The notes beneath the pieces were generated by a model that was not told where the DNA came from, ran no database searches, and was given only the letters and a program-made list of their open reading frames with translations. Of a stretch of 49,420 nt of DNA, positions 18,408 through 27,052 are shown piece after piece (position 1 is the first letter of the stretch; each line of letters starts with the position of its first letter). The stretch comes from Promethearchaeota archaeon (GTDB lineage Archaea; Asgardarchaeota; Lokiarchaeia; Sigynarchaeales; SOKP01): positions 1 through 49,420 of the forward strand of contig JABXKC010000029.1 of the NCBI GenBank assembly GCA_013375495.1. Reading direction: 5' to 3'. Made by a program: the position numbers and the translations under genes.

Positions 18408-19295
18408 TTAAGCTTTTTTACGTTCCTTTTCAACAAGAGCTTTAGCAAACAAAGCAGCACCAATAGCTCCTGCAATTTGTGGGTCAATACTCGGCTCAGG
18501 GGCTTTAAGCTTTAGTTCATCTTCGATTCTCTTGACAACTCCAATATTTTTAGCGATTCCACCAGTTATCACGAATTTTTCTTCAATTCCTAGTCGTAAT
18601 AAAAGAGTTACTATACGATGTGCCATAGCTGAACAATATGCTGCTAAAACTTTTTCTTTTGGCCACCCTTTTCTTAGTAATCCAACTGCTTCTGACTTAG
18701 CAAACACTACACAAGTACTACTAACTGGTTCTGGTTCTTCATCGATTTTTAAAGACATTTTTCCTACATCATTGATATGTACTTGAAGTAAATCTGCAAA
18801 AACTTCCATTCCTCTTCCTGTGCCTGCCGCACACTTATCATTCATGAGGAAAGCAGTTACTTTACCACGTTGATCACAGCGTATTGCTTTACAATCTTGT
18901 CCACCCATGTCCAAGACAGTTCTTATTTCCGGACCATAAATAAAGTTAGCACCTCGCGCATGACATGCAATTTCAGTAATAGCTCTCTTTGCGAATGGAA
19001 CATTGACCCGACCATATCCCGTTCCAATAACATATTGAATCTTATCTAGAGGTAAACCTGTTCCCTCAAGCGCCCAATCCATAGCATTATTAGCACTATC
19101 TGGACTATTACTTCCAGTACGCATGCTTGAATAACAATAGATTTCACCATCAGCCATTACTACAGCTTGGGTGCTAACTGATCCGACATCTACACCAGCT
19201 GAAATGATATCAGCATCTTCCCAATTTAGATTAGGATTAGTATAACGTGATTCGGTCCATCTCCAATATTCCTTTTCTGATTCTGTATTTGACAT
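18408..19295 (-). CDS. bzdQ: Benzoyl-CoA reductase, bzd-type, ATPase subunit Q
   Basis: A 295-residue BadF/BadG/HgdC-family ATPase. The acetate/sugar-kinase-like ATP loop GVDVGSVSTQ begins near residue 34, the DMGGQD motif is at about residues 129-134, and the inter-subunit [4Fe-4S] ligands are C155 (KCAAGTGRG) and C195 (STCVVFAKSE). The N-terminal 30 residues (YWRWTESRYTNPNLNW) are an extension seen in subunit Q. The start is the ATG at 19295, with GGAGGT ten bases upstream; a TTG 15 bases earlier overlaps that ribosome site and is rejected. With BzdP it hydrolyses two ATP per electron to push electrons onto the BzdNO catalytic subunits. The gap from the bzdP stop is only 4 bases. Confidence 0.85.
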   Translation of the reverse strand: MSNTESEKEYWRWTESRYTNPNLNWEDADIISAGVDVGSVSTQAVVMADGEIYCYSSMRTGSNSPDSANNAMDWALEGTGLPLDKIQYVIGTGYGRVNVPFAKRAITEIACHARGANFIYGPEIRTVLDMGGQDCKAIRCDQRGKVTAFLMNDKCAAGTGRGMEVFADLLQVHINDVGKMSLKIDEEPEPVSSTCVVFAKSEAVGLLRKGWPKEKVLAAYCSAMAHRIVTLLLRLGIEEKFVITGGIAKNIGVVKRIEDELKLKAPEPSIDPQIAGAIGAALFAKALVEKERKKA

Positions 19296-19299
19296 TATC

Positions 19300-20085
19300 T
19301 TAACCTCCAATTTTATCTTGTGCTCTAAGTGCTGCTCCTAAAGCACTCACATATTCTGGGGCAACATTATCTTTTGGTACTAAGAGATCAAAGCCTAAGT
19401 TCTTATTCATTGCATCTACAAATCCAATATTATTCGCAACACCACCTATCAATGCAACTTCTTTCTCAATACCTATTTGACGTACCATGCTTGTATTTCT
19501 ATCAGCAATCGCATCATGAACAGCACGAATTATATCTTCTTTAGAAGTTTTTTGGTGGATTAATGATACAACTTCAGATTCGGCAAAAATAGTACATTGT
19601 GCATTCATAGGAATTTGTTTAGTTGATTTTAAAGAAAGTTCTCCCATAATTTCGATATCTACTTCTAATGCTCTAGACATGGCTTCTATAAATGCACCAG
19701 CTCCAGCAGCACATTTCTCATTTATTCCAAAATCCTTGACTTTTCCTTTATCATCGATTTTTACTACCAATCCTTCTTCTGCTCCGATATCGACAATAGT
19801 ACGGACTGAAGGGAAAAGAAAGAATGTTCCACGACCGTCACATGTAATAGTTGTAACATTATCGTTAGCAAAAGAAATCGCTTCCATTCCTGCTCCAGTC
19901 GCTGTAATATGTTTAATATCTTCACGTTTAATTCCAGCCTTTTCAAGAGAACTATTTAATGCTTGCTCTGCTGATTCTTCTTGATCAAATCCACTTAATA
20001 CCGAAGCTGTTGATAAAATACTATTTTCGTTCAAAAGAACAACCTTAGTATTTTTAGACCCGCAATCAATTCCTGCAGTTATCAT
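19300..20085 (-). CDS. bzdP: Benzoyl-CoA reductase, bzd-type, ATPase subunit P
   Basis: A 261-residue second ATPase subunit of the BadF/BadG/HgdC family. The ATP loop GIDCGSKNTK begins near residue 5, and the cluster ligands are C125 (KCAAGAGAF) and C164 (AQCTIFAESE). The DIGGQD motif, present in BzdQ and HgdC, here reads DIGAEE (about residues 99-104), so its nucleotide site may differ. Size (261 against 295 for Q) and pairing match the heterodimeric activator BzdPQ rather than the longer BcrA of Thauera. An HgdC-type homodimeric activator is less likely because P and Q are adjacent. Confidence 0.8.
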   Translation of the reverse strand: MITAGIDCGSKNTKVVLLNENSILSTASVLSGFDQEESAEQALNSSLEKAGIKREDIKHITATGAGMEAISFANDNVTTITCDGRGTFFLFPSVRTIVDIGAEEGLVVKIDDKGKVKDFGINEKCAAGAGAFIEAMSRALEVDIEIMGELSLKSTKQIPMNAQCTIFAESEVVSLIHQKTSKEDIIRAVHDAIADRNTSMVRQIGIEKEVALIGGVANNIGFVDAMNKNLGFDLLVPKDNVAPEYVSALGAALRAQDKIGG

Positions 20086-20154
20086 ATTAAACCATTTTTC
20101 ATTTTTTATCTTAAATTTTTAACTTAAAAATATTATCTAATATCTATAAAATGA

Positions 20155-21468
20155 TTAGTATTTTATTTTCTCCATATCAATTGATTCCATAAAAGCATCT
20201 ACACGCTTCATAGTTCGCTCAAGATCGAATTCTCTCTCATCTCCCATGTTGCCTTCAAAGGGCATGGTTGGTATTCCTGCTTTTTGGATAGCTAGGCGAT
20301 TTTCTGCAATTCCGAGACTTAAACCCTCACATCCTCTATTAAAGTGCAAAAGTACCCCATCCAGTTTCCATTCCTTGGCGATCCTAATCATCATATCAGA
20401 TTTAAGCTTAGGATGGTAAAAATGTTGCCATTCTGGCTTGCTTAAATTCCAATCTGCAAGAGCTCGTAATGCTTCATCTCTATTAGTAATCTCAATTTCA
20501 GGAATAGTCTTTGGGCCCCAAGTTCCATCTTCTTTTTCTTCCCATAATCCAATAAGACCGAATGTGTAAAGACTTCCTATTGAAATGCATCCATATTGCT
20601 CCAAATAGCGAAATATTCTTAAAAATGCCCATGGAGGTTGTGTATCTGTCATAATTCGACATTTCTCATTCCCTACGGCAGCAATACCACGTGCTACACG
20701 ATCTTTTACTTCAGGATATAATTCCTTTTCATAAAAATCTGCTGTCCATTGAGCTGATTTTCTTAAAGTACCAAGAACGTATAATGAATACATTGATTTT
20801 TCATCTAAAGGAGCTGGGATTGCTTTATTAAGTTCGCAAATTGCCGCCCAATAATGACACGAACGAAACTCATTTTTAACTGCTTTTATTAATAATTCAT
20901 CATCATAATCTCTTCCAGTGACTTTTTCAAGCCATTTTATCCCATCATGCATTTGACTTACAATATAATTAATTTTATGTTCTGTTCGTTCTTCGTATGG
21001 TCCTACTGAAACATCAATTGAAAACATGGGAATCCCTCCTTCAAGATCGCTTGCTACCTGATACCATTTAGCATGGGAACAACATATGTGATCCTGCCAT
21101 ATGAAATCCGGTTTTGGGAATTCATCAGAAAATTGCGGCCATGCATATTTATTGATGAGAATAGATCCCCAATAATTACGCATATAGGAACAGAGGTCTC
21201 GTGCATATCCTTTAGCTTCAGTTGCTTCATGGCATTCTAAAGCAAACTTATCATTAAATGCAATAGTTGCACCATACGGCTCTCCCGTTAAGGAATAAAC
21301 ATCATCACCTAAACCAGCAGGAATAGCATCAAAAGACCAGGCTCCTCCTACCCATCGAATTCCACCTTTTTCATGAGCTTCAGCAAAATCTCTATAATAA
21401 TTCTCTCTAAGAGTTTTAGCTGAATTCCAACATTTTAATGGTTCCATTGGATATTTCGTTTCTTCCAT
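20155..21468 (-). CDS. bzdO: Benzoyl-CoA reductase, bzd-type, catalytic subunit O
   Basis: A 437-residue member of the HgdB/BcrB/BcrC family. The length agrees with BzdO (about 440-450). Recognisable parts are the N-terminal [22 protein letters not shown], the Cys-containing segment [14 protein letters not shown] near residue 130, and the C-terminal [19 protein letters not shown], all typical of subunits that hold [4Fe-4S] clusters and bind benzoyl-CoA. It has a clear ribosome site (GGAGGAATT) before the ATG. It follows bzdN by 11 bases. With BzdN it carries out the two-electron Birch-like ring reduction. Confidence 0.85.
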   Translation of the reverse strand: MEETKYPMEPLKCWNSAKTLRENYYRDFAEAHEKGGIRWVGGAWSFDAIPAGLGDDVYSLTGEPYGATIAFNDKFALECHEATEAKGYARDLCSYMRNYWGSILINKYAWPQFSDEFPKPDFIWQDHICCSHAKWYQVASDLEGGIPMFSIDVSVGPYEERTEHKINYIVSQMHDGIKWLEKVTGRDYDDELLIKAVKNEFRSCHYWAAICELNKAIPAPLDEKSMYSLYVLGTLRKSAQWTADFYEKELYPEVKDRVARGIAAVGNEKCRIMTDTQPPWAFLRIFRYLEQYGCISIGSLYTFGLIGLWEEKEDGTWGPKTIPEIEITNRDEALRALADWNLSKPEWQHFYHPKLKSDMMIRIAKEWKLDGVLLHFNRGCEGLSLGIAENRLAIQKAGIPTMPFEGNMGDEREFDLERTMKRVDAFMESIDMEKIKY

Positions 21469-21479
21469 TTTAATTCCTC

Positions 21480-22604
21480 CTAAAAAAGATCCTCCTCTCT
21501 TATAATTTCTAAAAATGCTTCAACACGAGTTTTGAATTGACCAATTGGTACAGTCACATCAAATTCAAGGAAAATTGTAGGAACCCCAACATCATTCTCT
21601 AAAGCTTCCTTGATTGCAGGATTATCTAGCTCATGTGGGTCGCAGAACTTCATCTGCATTACGATAGCTCCTTGAATGTCATATTCTTTTGCTAATTTAA
21701 CAATGTGGTCTACTCTTGTTCTTTCAGGCCAGTCTTTGCTCGGACATGGTATACGTTTCACGTACCTTTCTGCTATTGAAGCTAGTATATCTCCATTTGT
21801 ATTCACTTCTTTATAAAAATATCGAGTACCAGTGCAATGTTCATCAATTACGATTCTCGCACCTAAATCTTCAACCATGGCTATAAATTCAGTATCATCA
21901 TCTTCAGAACCCAATATCATAAGTCGTTCACCTGGTTCATCTAAACTTCTTGCGGGAAGTTTTTCTAAAAGTTCTTCTAAAGCTTTATTATGTTCTCGTT
22001 TGTCAGTCATTTGAGAAGATACTACCATAAGCATTGCTTCGAGACCTGTCAATGGTGGATTTGGCTTTTTTCTAAGCTCATATACTTGTTGCAAAAGACG
22101 TCTATTCTTATTCATAATCTCAATTCCTCGTTTTAGATCATCATTAGTTATTTCCTTACCTGTCCATTCTTCTATAGCTTTCTTGAACACCTTTAGCTCC
22201 TCTATTAAATAAGGAACGGCTTGAGGGCTTTGAACGTGCATAGGATGTGGTAAATAATATTTAAAATCCACAGGTATATGAAGATCCCAACTCGTAAAAG
22301 CCTGTCTAATATGGAGACAACTTTGAGCAATTGTAATTCCATCAAGATAATCAAATCTACCCTTTAATCCTTGTGCTAAACAATCACGACAGAAAGGGCA
22401 AAACATAGCAAAAATGTGCGGTTCAGAGACATCTTGCGGTTCATGACTACCTAATATCCTTACTGGTAGAATATCTGCAGCATAGAGAATTTCTTCGGGT
22501 ACATATGTACAGAAAGTTCCTATTACTTTTCCACCAGTGCGTTCTTTCCACTTTTTCGCATAATCATGGCGGTTTTCGTACCAATCTTTAAACTGTTCAA
22601 ACAA
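21480..22604 (-). CDS. bzdN: Benzoyl-CoA reductase, bzd-type, catalytic subunit N
   Basis: A 374-residue HgdB/BcrC-family protein matching BzdN in length. The family motif [21 protein letters not shown] lies in the first 60 residues, and a Cys-rich segment CPFCRDC near residue 85 is a likely cluster-binding site. [10 protein letters not shown] lies in the C-terminal half. The start is taken as TTG at 22604, because GGAGGT lies seven bases before it. A TTG at 22619 overlaps that ribosome site and would add five residues. It is the first reductase gene, upstream of bzdO. Confidence 0.85.
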   Translation of the reverse strand: MFEQFKDWYENRHDYAKKWKERTGGKVIGTFCTYVPEEILYAADILPVRILGSHEPQDVSEPHIFAMFCPFCRDCLAQGLKGRFDYLDGITIAQSCLHIRQAFTSWDLHIPVDFKYYLPHPMHVQSPQAVPYLIEELKVFKKAIEEWTGKEITNDDLKRGIEIMNKNRRLLQQVYELRKKPNPPLTGLEAMLMVVSSQMTDKREHNKALEELLEKLPARSLDEPGERLMILGSEDDDTEFIAMVEDLGARIVIDEHCTGTRYFYKEVNTNGDILASIAERYVKRIPCPSKDWPERTRVDHIVKLAKEYDIQGAIVMQMKFCDPHELDNPAIKEALENDVGVPTIFLEFDVTVPIGQFKTRVEAFLEIIREEDLF

Positions 22605-22728
22605 CTTTATTACCTCCAATCATATTGATTATATAATAAATATCATAAAAAACCATTTTAATTCAAATATCCCCTTGAGTCATATTATTTTAGAAAGTTA
22701 AAAATAAATTAAAAATTTTATTAAACCT

Positions 22729-23775
22729 CTATTTTTGGCATAATACTATTATTCTAATTCCTTCTCCGCGACGCATAACATCAAAAGCTTCATTAATTTC
22801 TGAAAGTGGGAATTTGTGGGTAATTAACGGTTTAAGCTGAAGTGAACCATTCTTAACCAAGTCGATAATATGTGGATAATCGACAGGACGGCAACCAAGG
22901 CTTCCCATTATTTCCATTTCTCGAAACATTACACGACCGATATCGAACCCATCCCAACGTTTGGGTGAATATCCCACGGCAACCAAACGACCTCCAGTTC
23001 GCAAACTATTAAATGCTTGTTTCATTGTTGCGGGATGTCCAATGGCTTCAAAAGCTATATCTGCTCCCCCTCCTGTAATTTTTCGTATAGCTCCAACAAT
23101 TTCTCTTTCATCCATATCTTTCGCTAAAACAGTTTCTACAGCCCCAATTTGCTTAGCAATCTCAAGCTTTTTTGGGACAATATCAACAGCTATAGGCAAA
23201 CCCCCTGCAACTTTTATATTTTGAACGACATTTAAACCAATCCCCCCACAACCTATGACAACAGCCCAATCGCCAGGTCTTACTTGACCTCGATTTTTTA
23301 CAGCATGAAATGGTGTTGAAACTGCATCTGAAATGATACAACTTTCTTCTAAAGACATTTCGGTGGGGAGATGAACTATATCTTTTATAGGAACCTTAAT
23401 TTCTTGTGCAAATCCACCATCAATATGATTACCAAGCATAATTTGATTAAGACATATATTTTCTCTACCAGTTCTGCAATTAACACAGTATCCACAGGAA
23501 AGCACAGCAGGAATAATAACATGATCACCTTCTTTGAAGGTAGTTACATCCTCACTCACTTCCTTAATTTGTCCTGAAATTTCATGACCTAAAATAAGAG
23601 GTGGCTGTTTAACTGTTGGTACACCATGTTCTAGATAACCAAAATCAGTATGACAGACTCCACATGCTTCTATCTTTATTATAACTTGACTCAATTCGCC
23701 GGAAATATTCGGGTCAGGATAATTATTATCTAATTTTAAAGGGTCTTTAACTTTTTCAAAAACTGCTGCTTTCAT
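22729..23775 (-). CDS. had: 6-hydroxycyclohex-1-ene-1-carbonyl-CoA dehydrogenase (zinc alcohol dehydrogenase)
   Basis: A 348-residue zinc-dependent medium-chain dehydrogenase. The catalytic-zinc motif ACGVCHTDFGY and GHE (LILGHEISG) and the four-Cys structural zinc loop (CGYCVNCRTGRENIC) are all present. The NAD motif is VVIGCGGIGLNVVQ. The ISDAVSTPFHAVKNRGQVRPGD stretch and flanks resemble the Had/BadH-replacing enzyme of Thauera and Azoarcus (BzdX). It would oxidise the hydroxyl made by Dch to the 6-oxo compound with NAD+. Its place between dch and bzdN supports this over a generic alcohol dehydrogenase. Confidence 0.75.
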   Translation of the reverse strand: MKAAVFEKVKDPLKLDNNYPDPNISGELSQVIIKIEACGVCHTDFGYLEHGVPTVKQPPLILGHEISGQIKEVSEDVTTFKEGDHVIIPAVLSCGYCVNCRTGRENICLNQIMLGNHIDGGFAQEIKVPIKDIVHLPTEMSLEESCIISDAVSTPFHAVKNRGQVRPGDWAVVIGCGGIGLNVVQNIKVAGGLPIAVDIVPKKLEIAKQIGAVETVLAKDMDEREIVGAIRKITGGGADIAFEAIGHPATMKQAFNSLRTGGRLVAVGYSPKRWDGFDIGRVMFREMEIMGSLGCRPVDYPHIIDLVKNGSLQLKPLITHKFPLSEINEAFDVMRRGEGIRIIVLCQK

Positions 23776-23843
23776 CTCAAATTCCTACAATATGTTTTAT
23801 TATTATAATAATTTAAACCTAATTCTTATTAAATTTAATCAAA

Positions 23844-24611
23844 TTAACGATTCTGCCAATTGGGTGATCGTTTCTCCAAGAATGCTTGTAAGCCTTCATT
23901 CGCGTCATGTGTAGACATTAATTCTTTAAGATAAAATTCTTCGATTTCATTTAATTGGGTTTCAAAATCGATTCCTAAAGCTTTTTTGAATGCCTTTTTT
24001 GTGTATTGTAAAACTATAGTGCTTATATCATTAAAAGATTCAATAAAATTAGCAAACTTTTTCTCATATAATTCAAGTGGGAAAATATGATTAGAAATTC
24101 CAAGTCTATGAGCCTCCTTAGCATCGATTATTTGACCTAACATGATAAGTTCAAACGCTTTTTTATTTCCGATGATTTTTGGAAAAGCTAATACGGCTAT
24201 GGGCGGAAAAACTCCTACTTTTATTTCTGGTTGTCCAAATTTTGCCTTATCTGAGGTAAATACAATATCACAGAATATAGCTATTTCACATCCTCCGCCA
24301 AGAGCGGCTCCTTTAATGCTTGCTATTGTTGGACATTTTAACTTGTTAAGCTTTCTGAAAATTCCATGAAACTCCTTAATCATTTTGGGAGCCTTATCAC
24401 CCATATGATCACCAATATCAACTCCTGCGGAAAAGGCTTTTCCCTTATGATCAAAAATAACTGCTTTTAATGATTCATCTTCAAGAAAACCTTCAAGAGC
24501 TCCATTGATTTGCTCCATCATACCTATTGTTAATATATTTAATGGACCATTGTTGAATATTATTTTTCCAATATTATTTGCTTTTTCGACTATAATTAAA
24601 TTATTTGTCAA
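23844..24611 (-). CDS. dch: Cyclohexa-1,5-diene-1-carbonyl-CoA hydratase
   Basis: A 255-residue crotonase-fold protein. The signature of the dienoyl-CoA hydratase group is clear: GPLNILTIGMMEQI, AFSAGVDIGDHMGDKAPKMIKEFHGIF, AALGGGCEIAIFCD and FGQPEIKVGVFPP. The AFSAGVD and GGGCE segments form the oxyanion hole. It hydrates the dienoyl-CoA product of benzoyl-CoA reductase to 6-hydroxycyclohex-1-ene-1-carbonyl-CoA, equivalent to BzdW in Azoarcus. Ordinary enoyl-CoA hydratase is the alternative, but the SAGVDxxDH and PEIKVGVFPP motifs and the context favour Dch. Confidence 0.85.
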   Translation of the reverse strand: MTNNLIIVEKANNIGKIIFNNGPLNILTIGMMEQINGALEGFLEDESLKAVIFDHKGKAFSAGVDIGDHMGDKAPKMIKEFHGIFRKLNKLKCPTIASIKGAALGGGCEIAIFCDIVFTSDKAKFGQPEIKVGVFPPIAVLAFPKIIGNKKAFELIMLGQIIDAKEAHRLGISNHIFPLELYEKKFANFIESFNDISTIVLQYTKKAFKKALGIDFETQLNEIEEFYLKELMSTHDANEGLQAFLEKRSPNWQNR

Positions 24612-24694
24612 TTTATATCATCCAATGTGGCTATTCTTTTCTTTTAAACTAATTCTATCCAATTTTTTTATAAAAAAAATTTTATATTATATTA

Positions 24695-25654
24695 TTACTC
24701 GAGTTTAGCTCCACAATTACCGCAAAACTTGAAATCAGAAGGTATGCTTTTAGCTTGGCATGAAGGGCATGTCAAGGAAGGTGGTCCCCATAAAAATTCA
24801 GGATGAGGACTTTCTCGTATACCTCTATAGTTTGGAGGGCGTTTTTCTACAAATGCTGACATTCCTTCAAGTGGTTCCCATGAGGTATAATGAATTGATA
24901 ACCAATCTTTTGCATGTCCAATTGTTTGATGCCAAACGAGATCCTTCCAAAAATTAACCTGTTGTTTCGTATATCTCATACATTCTGGAAACTTATCAAC
25001 AAGTTTCTGAGACATTTTTTCTATTGCATCATCTATTTCGGCATATGGGACTACTTCATTTACTAAGCCCCATTCTAAAGCCTTTTGTGCGGAGATTGGC
25101 TCACATAGGAATAAAATTTCCCTGGCACGACGATCGCCTACAATAATGGGTAGCCATTGAGTTGCACCTCCACATGCCACGGATCCTACTCTTGTTCCTA
25201 CTTGCTGAATAGTGGCATGATCTGCAGCTATTGCTAGATCACAAGCCATTTGCCATTCATTACCTCCACCTGCAACAATACCATTGATTCTCGCGATGGT
25301 AGGTTTACCAATATTACGGAATACATCATGAGCTTCTTGAAAAATGCTCATCCATTTCCAATATTCAGCAGGCTGGATGGTAAATCTTTCTCTATACTCT
25401 TTTACGTCACCACCAGTACAAAAAGCCTTATCACCTGCTCCTGTTAAGATAATAACTGCAACTTTATTATCCCACGCAGCATCATGAAAAGCTTCAATCA
25501 TTTCCATTAATGTAAGGGTTGAATAAGCATTATAGACTTCTGGACGATTAATTGTGACAGATGCTTTCCAATCTTTCTTTTCATAAATTATTTCTTTAAA
25601 TTCAAATTCTTTTGGATCCTTAGGTGTAAAATTTGGTTCTTTTGTATAAGTCAT
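24695..25654 (-). CDS. oah: 6-oxocyclohex-1-ene-1-carbonyl-CoA hydrolase with C-terminal zinc ribbon
   Basis: A 319-residue crotonase-family ring-opening hydrolase. The signature GGGNEWQMACDLAIAADHA and GTRVGSVACGGATQWLP (about residues 125-165) matches Oah/BamA, the marker enzyme of anaerobic aromatic degradation. It adds two waters and cleaves the ring to 3-hydroxypimeloyl-CoA. The last 30 residues form a rubredoxin-like zinc ribbon (CPSC and CGNC). It is shorter than the roughly 370-380 residues of bacterial enzymes, mostly at the N-terminus. The ATG at 25654 follows a GTGAT ribosome-site-like sequence; a GTG at 25663 would add three residues. It is the first gene of the minus-strand run. 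Confidence 0.85.
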   Translation of the reverse strand: MTYTKEPNFTPKDPKEFEFKEIIYEKKDWKASVTINRPEVYNAYSTLTLMEMIEAFHDAAWDNKVAVIILTGAGDKAFCTGGDVKEYRERFTIQPAEYWKWMSIFQEAHDVFRNIGKPTIARINGIVAGGGNEWQMACDLAIAADHATIQQVGTRVGSVACGGATQWLPIIVGDRRAREILFLCEPISAQKALEWGLVNEVVPYAEIDDAIEKMSQKLVDKFPECMRYTKQQVNFWKDLVWHQTIGHAKDWLSIHYTSWEPLEGMSAFVEKRPPNYRGIRESPHPEFLWGPPSLTCPSCQAKSIPSDFKFCGNCGAKLE

Positions 25655-25720
25655 TACTATCACATCTATACTTGACTTTTTTGATTTCCTTTATTTTTAT
25701 TATTATTCTTAGATAATTTT

Positions 25721-25741
25721 ACAAATTCATTTAAAATTTGT
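25721..25741. promoter_or_regulatory. Inverted repeat upstream of oah
   Basis: ACAAATT and AATTTGT are exact 7-base reverse complements separated by CATTTAA. It lies 67 bases upstream of the oah start. The spacer and right arm contain a TTTAAA element that could be the TATA box of the benzoyl-CoA operon, in which case the repeat would be a promoter-overlapping operator. Such AT-only repeats also occur by chance. Confidence 0.35.
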
Positions 25742-25753
25742 TAATAGAAAACG

Positions 25754-25779
25754 TTTAGTGGGAATTAAATTCCACTAAA
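25754..25779. promoter_or_regulatory. Long inverted repeat between oah and the divergent small gene: candidate operator
   Basis: The left arm TTTAGTGGGAATT (25754-25766) and right arm AATTCCACTAAA (25768-25779) pair over 12 bases, with one extra G in the left arm and a single central A. It is centred in the 215-base divergent region between the benzoyl-CoA gene run and the unknown gene at 25870. The length and GC-containing arms make chance less likely than for AT-only repeats. It would suit a dimeric transcription factor controlling both directions. No regulator gene is recognised next to it. Confidence 0.55.
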
Positions 25780-25869
25780 AGCACAATTCAGATGGAATAA
25801 AAAAAAGAGTAATATTTAAACCGAACATTATAATTATATCTATTGTAGATTCGGTAGAGAAAATAAAAA

Positions 25870-26166
25870 TTGGACAGAATAACTGTGGTGTCAGAAAAAG
25901 AAAAAAGTAAAGAAGAAAAAGACCTAAAGACTCATCCCAGAGGAAAAGACTGGGAGAGGGGATTCACAGTTGAAGAAAATAGAGTAGCTGAGTACGTAGA
26001 ATTGTATGAATCAATTGGGTATGAAGTACGTGTTGAACCTGCAACCCCTGATGAGGAGGAACAGTGTCAAGTATGCTTTAAAGCGGATTTTGATAATTTG
26101 CGAACAATTTACATCAAGCGAAAAAGAAATAAAGAATACGAAATGGATTTAGAAGAATTAATGTAA
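25870..26166 (+). CDS. Small conserved-looking protein divergent from benzoyl-CoA genes, unknown function
   Basis: A 98-residue highly charged protein. The N-terminal 30 residues are Lys/Glu-rich and probably disordered. The rest reads as a compact alpha/beta domain, with a helix (EENRVAEYVELYESIG), a strand (YEVRVEPA), a CQVC knuckle near residues 66-69 and a final strand (TIYIKRK). The start is a TTG; the ATA at 25879 and GTGs at 25885 and 25888 are alternatives. It shares the divergent regulatory region of the benzoyl-CoA operon, so a linked role (sensor, assembly or redox accessory) is possible but unproven. Confidence 0.6.
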   Translation: MDRITVVSEKEKSKEEKDLKTHPRGKDWERGFTVEENRVAEYVELYESIGYEVRVEPATPDEEEQCQVCFKADFDNLRTIYIKRKRNKEYEMDLEELM

Positions 26167-26177
26167 TTTAATTCAAA

Positions 26178-26273
26178 TTATACATCAAAAGCCCATTCAC
26201 CATTTTGCATTATAAGCTCGACAGTTCCATCTTCTTTTATTCCGTCAACATGTCGAAATATGCTGAAAAAGAT
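26178..26273 (-). pseudogene. Short open fragment without start codon: possible gene remnant
   Basis: The minus strand is open for 31 codons between two stops and reads protein-like (RHVDGIKEDGTVELIMQNGEWAFDV), but has no ATG, GTG or TTG at its beginning. The sequence looks like the last strands of a larger protein. It may be the decayed 3' end of a lost gene, or chance. It lies between the small gene at 25870 and the VapBC pair. Confidence 0.25.
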
Positions 26274-26333
26274 TTAGTAGAATAATCCCAATATTTTTTT
26301 TAAACTTTAGATGAGTATAAATAAACTTGGAAC

Positions 26334-26780
26334 TTAACTTAATTCTTTAGGCATTTGAGGCAACCAAGTAATATCAGGTAAATCTTCATATTGTTGATCA
26401 AATGTATATATTTCCTTAATATTCTTCTCCTTCATTAATAAGTATGCGGAAAGATCATTAGAATCCATATTGTATTCAGTCATTTTATTAACAGCATTGA
26501 TATACAACATTTTTGATACTTCTATTATTTCTACCGATTTATTAGAAATTAATCCCATAATGAATTCTTGTAAATTTTCCCAAGACATAACATTTTTTAG
26601 AAGATTAACTACTTCAGATAATTGAATTAAGGAGATACAATAATTATTCTCTTCTTCATTTATTTTTTGAACTATCTTTTGTGCTTCCTCTTTACACCAT
26701 TTTATTTTATTTGATAAAGACTTCCCTTTTTTTGGTTTAAAATAAGCATAGATGAAAATATTTGCATCGAGATATATCAT
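26334..26780 (-). CDS. vapC: PIN-domain ribonuclease, VapC-type toxin
   Basis: A 148-residue PIN-domain protein. The acidic residues of the metal site are present as D5 (YLDANIFIY), E56 (LSEVVN), D109 (SNDLSAYL) and D128 (TFDQQY). PIN toxins cleave tRNA or rRNA using Mg2+. It starts five bases after the stop of the AbrB-type antitoxin gene, the normal toxin-antitoxin arrangement. Confidence 0.85.
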   Translation of the reverse strand: MIYLDANIFIYAYFKPKKGKSLSNKIKWCKEEAQKIVQKINEEENNYCISLIQLSEVVNLLKNVMSWENLQEFIMGLISNKSVEIIEVSKMLYINAVNKMTEYNMDSNDLSAYLLMKEKNIKEIYTFDQQYEDLPDITWLPQMPKELS

Positions 26781-26785
26781 TAGAA

Positions 26786-27052
26786 TTACCTATATTTTTT
26801 ATTTAAAAGATAGTTTTCAAAATCGGACCACTCCTCAAGTTTATCTATAAGATCTTCATCAAATTCTAAAGAATCAAAAAATTTAGTTAAATCAATTTTT
26901 TTTTGTGGTATTATCTTAAGAATCCCCTCATCTTCAATAATTATGACCTCATCTTCATTTTTAAGTTCCTTTTCTCTCCATTTTAGTGGTAATACGATTC
27001 TTCCTTGAGAATCAACTTTTCTTATTTCAGTATTTATTTTCAGAAAGACCAT
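26786..27052 (-). CDS. vapB: AbrB/SpoVT-type antitoxin (VapB-like)
   Basis: An 88-residue protein. Residues about 5-50 are a swapped-hairpin SpoVT-AbrB DNA-binding domain (EIRKVDSQGRIVLPLKWREK, then EVIIIEDEGILKIIP). The acidic C-terminal tail (FDEDLIDKLEEWSDFENYL) is the usual toxin-binding part. It should neutralise the PIN toxin encoded directly downstream and autorepress the pair. The ATG is preceded by an AAAGGAG sequence that runs into the start codon. Confidence 0.8.
   Translation of the reverse strand: MVFLKINTEIRKVDSQGRIVLPLKWREKELKNEDEVIIIEDEGILKIIPQKKIDLTKFFDSLEFDEDLIDKLEEWSDFENYLLNKKYR

Noticed and set aside
18408..22604. Reading the NOPQ genes as a 2-hydroxyglutaryl-CoA dehydratase
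   Set aside because: Two different adjacent ATPase subunits, the ferredoxin order and the neighbouring Dch, Had and Oah genes fit benzoyl-CoA reductase; dehydratases use one homodimeric activator.
26181..26273. A functional small gene on the minus strand
   Set aside because: It has no start codon and only 31 codons; listed as a possible remnant only.
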